From positions 1 through 33,929 of the forward strand of contig JAFZDP010000042.1 in the NCBI GenBank assembly GCA_017561155.1: a stretch of DNA of 33,929 bases, in the 5' to 3' direction. The notes beneath the pieces are model-generated. The model was not told the origin of the DNA. It worked only from the letters and a program-made list of their open reading frames with translations, and did not search any database. The position numbers and the translations under genes were made by a program. Source of the DNA: Bacteroidales bacterium. Lineage in GTDB: Bacteria; Bacteroidota; Bacteroidia; Bacteroidales; P3. Shown in pieces: positions 7,114 to 13,264 of the stretch. Position 1 is the stretch's first letter; each line of letters opens with the position of its first letter.

Positions 7114-10100
7114 ATGAAATTCAAATTTAAGATACAGCAATATCAGACCGATGCGGTAGAGCGTACAGTGGAGGTGTTTACTGGGCAACCGTCAATGGAT
7201 AATCTTACATATCGCCGTGACCTTGGTAGGCGTAATGCTACTTTATACGATGCCGAGTTGGAGACAGGCTACCGTAACAGTGAGGTGCAGCTAACACCAT
7301 CGCAGTTGCTTAATAATATCCATAAATCCCAAGCAGCAGGAGATATAAAGTTATCGGACAGTCTCGTGCCAAGCATAGGTGCGTGCAGTCTCGATATCGA
7401 GATGGAAACAGGAACGGGTAAAACATACGTTTATATCAAGACGATGTTCGAGTTGAACAAGCGTTATGGTTGGAGCAAGTTTATCGTTGTGGTGCCAAGC
7501 ATCGCTATCCGTGAGGGTGTGGGCAAGAGTTTCGCTATGCTCGAAGACCACTTTATGGAGCACTATGGCAAGAAGGCTCGTTGGTTCATCTACGACAGTA
7601 GTCGTTTGAAGAGTCTCGATGACTTTTCGAGTGATGCGGGTATAAATGTGATGATTATAAATACTCAGGCTTTTGCTGCTTCGCTCAAAGAGGGCGGAAA
7701 GAGCAAGGAGAGCCGCATTATCTACTCGAAGCGTGATGACTTTGCGAGTCGCTGTCCTATTGATGTGATTGCAGCGAACCGCCCTATTATTATTATGGAT
7801 GAGCCACAGAAGATGGAGGGTGAGGCGACACAGACGGCTCTCAAGCGTTTTATGCCACTATTTATTCTCAATTATTCGGCCACACATAAAACCAAACATA
7901 ATACAGTATATGCACTCGACGCACTCGATGCCTATAACAAGAAACTTGTTAAGAAGATTCAGGTTAAGGGCTTCGAGGTTAAGAACCTAAAAGGCACATC
8001 GAGTTATCTGTATATTGATAGCATCATACTTTCGAAGACTGATCCGCCAATGGTGCAGATTGAATTAGAAGTAAATACCGCTACCGGCATACATCGTAAG
8101 TCAATCAAGTTTAGGAAGGGTGATAAATTGTATAATGAAAGTGGTCTTAAACAATACGAAGGATTCGATATTTCTGAAATAAATCCATATACAGATACTG
8201 TTTCATTCCTCAATGGAATTACACTGCGCAAAGGCGAAGTATTCGGAGATAGCAATGAATTGGCAATGCAGCGTGTTCAGATTCGTGAAACAATAGTATC
8301 GCATTTTGAGAAGGAGCGTGAATTGTTTGCACGAGGTATAAAAACACTCTCATTGTTCTTTATCGACGAAGTAGCTAAATACAAGAGTTATAATACAGAA
8401 GGAGAAGTTGAGAAAGGGGTATTTTGGAAGATATTTGAAGAGGAATATACCAATATTCTTAACGAGAATCTTTCGCTATTTGACTCCGATTATCAGCAGT
8501 ATCTACGCCGATTCGATGTGGGCGACATACATAATGGTTACTTCTCGATTGACAAAAAGGGTCGTTCGGTGAATAGTGAAGTGAAGCGTGGTCGTGATAC
8601 ATCGGACGATATATCGGCTTACGACCTTATCTTAAAGAACAAGGAGTGTCTATTGAGTTTTGATGAGCCTACACGATTCATCTTCTCGCACTCGGCACTC
8701 CGTGAGGGTTGGGATAACCCTAATGTATTCCAAATCTGCACGCTCCGACACGCTAATTCGGCAACTGCCAAGCGTCAGGAGGTGGGTCGAGGCTTGCGTA
8801 TCTGCGTGGATGCAAATGGTAACCGTATGGACTTCGATACTCTTGGTGAGAATATCCACGAGTTGAACAAACTAACAGTGATTGCCAATGAGAGTTACAG
8901 CGACTTCGTAGGCGACTTGCAGCGTGAGACCCGTGATGTTCTGCGTGAGCGTCCTACAAAGGCCGATGAAGCATACTTTACAGGCAAACTCGTATTTGTG
9001 GGTGATGACAAGCGTGCCATTACAGCAGAGGAGGCTAATTCTATCCGTGTATACCTTTGGGATAATGATTATATTGACGATAGAGGACAGATTACAGAGC
9101 AGTATAAGAGCGATGCTGCATCGGGTAACCTTGTACCGATGTCTAAGAAGTTGGCTCCTATGGCCGATGGCGTACAGTTGTTGATTCGTGCATTGTATGA
9201 TGAGTCTGTGGCTATTGATTCTATGTTTGAGGATGGTAATGCTACCGTTGTCAAGGAGAATAAATTGAATGATAACTTTGCAAAGGCGGAGTTCCAAGCA
9301 CTGTGGAAGGAGATTAACCACAAATACGCCTACACAGTTCATTACAATAGTCAGGAATTGATAGAAAAGGCTGTATTGAACATAAACGCCTACCTCGAAG
9401 TTAATCAGTTGCGTTATGTAGTGGTTACGGGCGAGCAAGATAGTGTGGATGAATTTGGTAGTATGACTTCTACATCAAAAAAGATTGGTGCTGTATCTGC
9501 ATCTAATGTAAAATATGACCTTGTAGGAGAAATAGCACGAGGGGCAACATTGACACGTAGAACAGTTGTAGAGATATTGAAGAAGTTAAGTCCTGCAAAG
9601 TTGGCAATGTTCCAAAATAACCCCGAAGAGTTTATCCGTAATGTAGTTAAACTCATCAAGGAGCAAAAGGCGACAATGATTGTGGAACATATATCATACA
9701 ATCTGATTGAGGGCAGTTATGACAGTACAATCTTCACTCAAGAAAAGCAATCACAGTCGCTTAACAAAGCTTATCCAGCGGAAAGACATATTATGGATTA
9801 TGTTTTCTGCGATTCGGATGTAGAACGCAAGTTTGCCGAAGCTCTCGATGGAGCATCAGAAGTTTGCGTGTATGCAAAATTACCTCGAACATTTCAAATA
9901 CCGACACCGGTAGGAAACTATACTCCAGATTGGGCTATTGCCTTCAAAAAAGATTCGGTAAAACATATCTTCTTCATTGCTGAAACTAAGGGAACAATGG
10001 ATTCCATGGATTTGAGAGGTATTGAAACGGCAAAGATTGCATGTGCAAAAAAACTGTTTAATTCTATATCAACTAATAATGTAAGGTATGGCCAAGTTGC

Positions 10101-10143
10101 TTCTTATCAAGATTTGATAGACAAATTGACATCTGATAAGTAA
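7114..10143 (+). CDS. res: Type III restriction endonuclease subunit (Res)
   Basis: Res is the ATP-dependent translocase/nuclease that, with Mod, cuts unmodified DNA. The 1009-residue protein has the superfamily 2 helicase motifs in order: METGTGKT (Walker A) at 97-104, MDEPQK (Walker B, DEPQ form) around 228-233, SAT at 255-257, and QEVGRGLR (motif VI) at 555-562. The C-terminal nuclease motif is intact, with PD at 938-939 and ETK at 957-959. Nothing essential appears missing and the length fits the family. It starts 4 bp after the AlbA_2 gene, and a hairpin at 10174 ends the operon. The first and last thirds differ in base composition, as in mod, suggesting mosaic ancestry. Confidence 0.95.
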   Translation: MKFKFKIQQYQTDAVERTVEVFTGQPSMDNLTYRRDLGRRNATLYDAELETGYRNSEVQLTPSQLLNNIHKSQAAGDIKLSDSLVPSIGACSLDIEMETGTGKTYVYIKTMFELNKRYGWSKFIVVVPSIAIREGVGKSFAMLEDHFMEHYGKKARWFIYDSSRLKSLDDFSSDAGINVMIINTQAFAASLKEGGKSKESRIIYSKRDDFASRCPIDVIAANRPIIIMDEPQKMEGEATQTALKRFMPLFILNYSATHKTKHNTVYALDALDAYNKKLVKKIQVKGFEVKNLKGTSSYLYIDSIILSKTDPPMVQIELEVNTATGIHRKSIKFRKGDKLYNESGLKQYEGFDISEINPYTDTVSFLNGITLRKGEVFGDSNELAMQRVQIRETIVSHFEKERELFARGIKTLSLFFIDEVAKYKSYNTEGEVEKGVFWKIFEEEYTNILNENLSLFDSDYQQYLRRFDVGDIHNGYFSIDKKGRSVNSEVKRGRDTSDDISAYDLILKNKECLLSFDEPTRFIFSHSALREGWDNPNVFQICTLRHANSATAKRQEVGRGLRICVDANGNRMDFDTLGENIHELNKLTVIANESYSDFVGDLQRETRDVLRERPTKADEAYFTGKLVFVGDDKRAITAEEANSIRVYLWDNDYIDDRGQITEQYKSDAASGNLVPMSKKLAPMADGVQLLIRALYDESVAIDSMFEDGNATVVKENKLNDNFAKAEFQALWKEINHKYAYTVHYNSQELIEKAVLNINAYLEVNQLRYVVVTGEQDSVDEFGSMTSTSKKIGAVSASNVKYDLVGEIARGATLTRRTVVEILKKLSPAKLAMFQNNPEEFIRNVVKLIKEQKATMIVEHISYNLIEGSYDSTIFTQEKQSQSLNKAYPAERHIMDYVFCDSDVERKFAEALDGASEVCVYAKLPRTFQIPTPVGNYTPDWAIAFKKDSVKHIFFIAETKGTMDSMDLRGIETAKIACAKKLFNSISTNNVRYGQVASYQDLIDKLTSDK

Positions 10144-10173
10144 AGAAAGTTTTGTTATACTATAGTAATAACT

Positions 10174-10216
10174 ATCGGCTCTGCATATATGCACAATATA
10201 TTCGGAGCCGATTTTG
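10174..10216 (+). terminator. Terminator of the type III RM operon
   Basis: ATCGGCTC (10174-10181) pairs with GAGCCGAT (10205-10212), followed by TTTTGC. The loop contains a second small palindrome, TGCATATATGCA. It lies 31 bp after the res stop codon. Confidence 0.65.
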
Positions 10217-10222
10217 CATAAT

Positions 10223-10421
10223 AGTTGCAGCGGTGTTGCAATGGCATTGCAACAAATCAATAATTGCGAGAAATAAAAATAGGAGCGGCAAATGTAGGGA
10301 GAGTATCGCATTGGCATAAAATACTCAGAAAAGTTTTTGCAATTTATACATCTGTAAGGATTTCTATTGTATTTAAATATTGCGGATAGCGGTACTTTGG
10401 GCTAAAAAGATTTTGCGGTAT
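10223..10421. repeat. Direct repeat S, left copy
   Basis: This stretch is repeated at 12999-13212. The best-matching part is 10261-10421 against 13051-13212, from TAATTG through TAAAAATAGGAGCGGCAAAT to GATTTTGCGGTAT. The left flank of both copies has TTGCAA-rich palindromes; here GTTGCAAT (10235) pairs with ATTGCAAC (10246). The right copy supplies the -33 box of the GH20 promoter. No protein is encoded. Together with the terminator and the promoter at 10454, it accounts for the 460 bp without a gene here. Confidence 0.85.
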
Positions 10422-10453
10422 AAATGTTGTTTGAAAAATAAAATCAGATTAAA

Positions 10454-10487
10454 TTGTATATTAATTCACATTTTAGTTGTATCTTTG
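10454..10487 (+). promoter_or_regulatory. Bacteroidetes-type promoter upstream of the YhcG pseudogene
   Basis: TATCTTTG at 10480-10487 matches the -7 consensus and is followed by CAC. A TTG at 10454-10456 lies 23 bp upstream, at the long end of the usual range. The pseudogene start is about 120 bp downstream. Confidence 0.5.
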
Positions 10488-10605
10488 CACTTGTAAATTA
10501 TTGTTGGTTTTCAATCGTTGAAAATACATATAATTAGTAATATAGAGATAAAAAGTTATAAAAATATCAGTAATTGATATTTATGTAAGATTAAGGATTG
10601 GTAAG

Positions 10606-11172
10606 ATGAATGAGATACAAAAACGTGAAGATTCTCTATTCTAGCGTGTATCAGCATTGATAGAGGAAGCTCGTAAGCGAGTTGTTACAACTGTAAATGT
10701 GGCAGAGGTATATACCAAATATAGTATCGGACAATATATAGTGGAAGATGAACAACAAGGTGAGTAGCGAGCTAAATATGGAAAGGCTGTACTGAAGAAT
10801 TTATCTATTAGATTGATAGATAAGTATGGTGCAGGGTGGTCTGTAGAGAATCTAAAGTTATGTAGGCGCTTTTATGTGATATATTCAAATTGGGTAAACA
10901 GTGTTTACCCAATTTGACGGCAAAAATGATAAACAGTGTTTATCAAATTCAGAAATGGCAATAGATGCCACATTATTGTCTGAACAAATGGTAATGGCAG
11001 AACCTGTTTTTACCCTCTCTTGGTCGCATTATCTTATCTTGATGCGCATTGAAAATGCTGATGCACGCCGTTTTTACGAAATAGAATGTACCTAGCGAGA
11101 ATGGAGTGTACGTCAGTTGGGCAGATAGGTTGGAGAAGCAGACTTGCACTCAGCCGAAACAAGGATGAAGTC
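10606..11172 (+). pseudogene. Decayed YhcG/DUF1016 gene, N-terminal half, with four in-frame TAG codons
   Basis: From ATG 10606 the frame reads like a YhcG N-terminal domain: RVSALIEEARKRVVTTVNVA, then RAKYGKAVLKNLSIRL, then GWSVENLKLCRRFY. It is broken by TAG at 10642 and 10765. After a frame change near 10890 it continues with FTLSWSHYLILMRIENADAR and RRFYEIECT, TAG at 11093, REWSVRQLGR, and TAG at 11126. A further frame change then gives RLALSRNKDEV. The C-terminal nuclease domain is absent; the sequence runs into a MITE-like end at 11172. Every in-frame stop is TAG where Gln (CAG) would fit. The frame changes show real decay even if TAG were read through. Confidence 0.85.
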
Positions 11173-11215
11173 AACTTCTAAAAATTGCTTTTACGGGTGA
11201 TTTGTGCAAGTTTTA
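11168..11215 (+). mobile_element. Fragment of a MITE-like element (left end only)
   Basis: CAACTTCTAAAAATTGCTTT at 11172-11191 equals the left end of the complete element at 33039. The following bases stay similar for about 20 bp (GTGATTTG shared), then diverge. The right inverted repeat is missing. The fragment sits where the YhcG pseudogene breaks off, about 10 bp before direct repeat R begins, so an insertion and later deletion may have ended that gene. Confidence 0.6.
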
Positions 11216-11224
11216 GGACTTGTT

Positions 11225-11418
11225 TATAGTAATTCTTATAGATAGATTTGCCTTAAAAACTCAGCTTTTTGCTCCCCAAAAAGGCTTCAAAAAAGCTGAT
11301 AAATTGAAACGCTACTTTAAAATATTCGAATATATTGAAGTGTTACTTTAATATATCAGCTTTTTGTATTTGTTATAGTGTTGTAATTCAATATGTAATG
11401 TGTTTTGGTTGTGATTGA
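11225..11418. repeat. Direct repeat R, left copy, with long hairpin and an ATPase 3'-end remnant
   Basis: This copy is near-identical to 12665-12860. It begins TATAGTAATTCTTATAGATAG, the same bases that encode the last residues (YSNSYR) and stop of the DUF4143 ATPase in the right copy. Inside, AAAAAGCTGATA (11290-11301) pairs with TATCAGCTTTTT (11354-11365), and between them is an imperfect palindrome centred on ATATTCGAATAT. It looks like the tail of a former second ATPase copy. Confidence 0.85.
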
Positions 11419-11461
11419 GTTATTAAAGTATAAAAAATGCGATATGAATAGTGAAAAAATA

Positions 11462-11493
11462 TTTGGTCAGTTTGGAAAAAAGTATTACTTTTG
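11462..11493 (+). promoter_or_regulatory. Promoter of the DUF4143 ATPase gene
   Basis: TTTG at 11462-11465, a 20-bp spacer, then TACTTTTG at 11486-11493 fit the Bacteroidetes consensus. The ATPase start codon is 37 bp downstream. Confidence 0.7.
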
Positions 11494-11530
11494 CAGTTGA
11501 AAAACTACAGAAAAAATATAAAAAACTCTT

Positions 11531-12685
11531 ATGATTTCTAGATATTGCAAGTTAGAAGATGCTTCAGAAGATAGTGTGTTTTTCTTTGGAGCACGTCAGA
11601 CAGGTAAAACCACATTGCTAAAACAGTTGTTTCCCAATGTGCGTTACTACGATTTGTTGAAGAGTGATGAATATGAGCGTCTAAGTCGTAGACCTCATCT
11701 TTTTAGGGAAGAACTTCAAGATTGCCCTGAAGGGGAATTGATAATTGTTGATGAAATACAAAAATTGCCCGGACTTTTGAATGAGGTTCATTGGCTGATG
11801 ACGAACTGTAATTTGAAATTTATACTTACAGGTTCTAGTGCAAGAAAGTTGCGTCGAGGGGGATTTAACTTGTTAGGTGGGAGAGCTTTGGTAAATAATT
11901 TGTATCCTTTGGTTAGTTCCGAATTGGAAGATTTTGATTTAGATAGAGCTATAAATAATGGTATGATACCCCGACATTATTTAGTGGAAAATGCTTCGAA
12001 ACGTATAAGTGGATATGTAGGTTTGTATCTTAAAACCGAAATAGTAGAAGAAGCGTTAGTTCGAAATTTGTCATCATTTAATCGTTTTTTGGAAGTGGCA
12101 GCACTTACAAGTGGCGAAATGTTGGTGTATACTAATGTGGCGAATGACTGTGGCGTAAGTTCTGCAACAGTGAAATCTTATTTCGATATATTAATAGATA
12201 CTCTTTTTGGATATGTTGTACCTGCTTATACGAAAGTGGTGAAACGTAAACTTATACAAGCTCCTAAGTTTTATTTATTCGATGTTGGTGTAACAAATTT
12301 CTTGCTTCATCGCAATAATCTTAAGCAGGGTTCACCGGAATATGGTCATGCTTTCGAACAATTTGTTGTCTTGGAAATATGGGCTTATTTAGGGTATCAT
12401 GGATTGGAAAACTCTATATCTTATTGGCGTACTGCTTCTGGTGTAGAAATAGATGTAGTGTTGGGTGATGCAAAGGTTGGTTTGGAAATAAAATCTTCAA
12501 CCGAGGTTAATTCAAAACACTTGAAAGGATTAAAATCTTTTGGCGAGGACTATCCTGAAGCAAGGCTTATAGTAGTATCTTTAGATAAAAATCGTAGAAG
12601 AAGCGATAATATAGAGATTATACCAATAAGGGAATTTCTTGATGATCTTTGGAACGATAGAATATATAGTAATTCTTATAGATAG
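11531..12685 (+). CDS. DUF4143-type AAA ATPase
   Basis: The 384-residue protein has a P-loop GARQTGKTT at about residues 20-28, a Walker B LIIVDEIQK at about 72-80, and the sensor-like segment FILTGSSARKLRR. The C-terminal DUF4143 part contains GVEIDVVLGDAKVGLEIKSS, resembling the acidic/E-x-K core of PD-(D/E)XK folds. Family members are widespread in Bacteroidales, often in several divergent copies, and their function is unknown. The start ATG at 11531 lies 37 bp after a good promoter. The gene stands alone and its last codons and TAG stop lie inside direct repeat R. A duplicate 3' tail sits upstream at 11225, indicating past tandem copies. Confidence 0.9.
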   Translation: MISRYCKLEDASEDSVFFFGARQTGKTTLLKQLFPNVRYYDLLKSDEYERLSRRPHLFREELQDCPEGELIIVDEIQKLPGLLNEVHWLMTNCNLKFILTGSSARKLRRGGFNLLGGRALVNNLYPLVSSELEDFDLDRAINNGMIPRHYLVENASKRISGYVGLYLKTEIVEEALVRNLSSFNRFLEVAALTSGEMLVYTNVANDCGVSSATVKSYFDILIDTLFGYVVPAYTKVVKRKLIQAPKFYLFDVGVTNFLLHRNNLKQGSPEYGHAFEQFVVLEIWAYLGYHGLENSISYWRTASGVEIDVVLGDAKVGLEIKSSTEVNSKHLKGLKSFGEDYPEARLIVVSLDKNRRRSDNIEIIPIREFLDDLWNDRIYSNSYR

Positions 12686-12860
12686 ATTTGCCTTTCAAAA
12701 ACTCTGCTTTTTGATCGACAAAAAGGCTTCAAAAAAGCTGATAAATTGAAATGCTACTTTAAAATATTCGAATATATTGAAGTATTACTTTAAATTATCA
12801 GCTTTTTGTGTTTGTTATGGTGTTGTAACTCAATATGTAATATGTTTTGGTTTTGATTGG
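12665..12860. repeat. Direct repeat R, right copy, with long hairpin
   Basis: This matches 11225-11418. The hairpin arms are 12732-12743 and 12796-12807. Two of the differences from the left copy fall inside the stem, and both improve pairing here, so the folded form may be maintained. It directly follows the ATPase and may end its transcript. Confidence 0.85.
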
Positions 12861-12998
12861 AAGATTTTTGTGTGCTTTTTTATGTTGTTGGGTGTTGAAA
12901 CTATCCAAATTGGTTCGTTGTCGAGTCTAGTTGGTACTGAAAGTTGGAAATGATTTTATACAGATTCGAGGGAAGTGTTCTATTTGTTTGTACGGATA

Positions 12999-13212
12999 AT
13001 TGCAATGGTACTGCAACGGCATTGCAACATCATTGCAGTAAGCAAATAAATAATTGTCGGTATAAAAATAGGAGCGGCAAATGTAGGGGAGTAGTGCATA
13101 CGGTCTCTAAAATACTCGGTAAAGTTTTTGCAATTTATGCATCTGTAAGGATTTCTATTGTATTTAAATATTGCGGATAGCGGTACTTTGGGCTAAAAAG
13201 ATTTTGCGGTAT
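12999..13212. repeat. Direct repeat S, right copy
   Basis: This is the counterpart of 10223-10421; the last 162 bp match best. Its right end provides the -33 element of the GH20 promoter. With repeat R it fills most of the 580 bp between the ATPase and the GH20 gene. I see no gene in that gap. Confidence 0.85.
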
Positions 13213-13233
13213 GGTATAAAAATCGTAACTTTG
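13203..13233 (+). promoter_or_regulatory. Promoter of the GH20 gene
   Basis: TTTG (13203-13206), a 19-bp spacer and TAACTTTG (13226-13233) match the Bacteroidetes consensus. The start codon follows 31 bp later. Confidence 0.75.
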
Positions 13234-13264
13234 CAATGTAAAACAAATCAAAAATACAATATTG

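Noticed and set aside
10261-10421. 22-bp pitch within direct repeat S
   Set aside because: CGG and GGCAAA words occur, but their spacings (for example 26 and 16 bp in the right copy) do not fit a 22-bp period.
12944-13180. 78-codon frame as a gene
   Set aside because: It lies largely inside direct repeat S, and the other copy does not preserve the frame.
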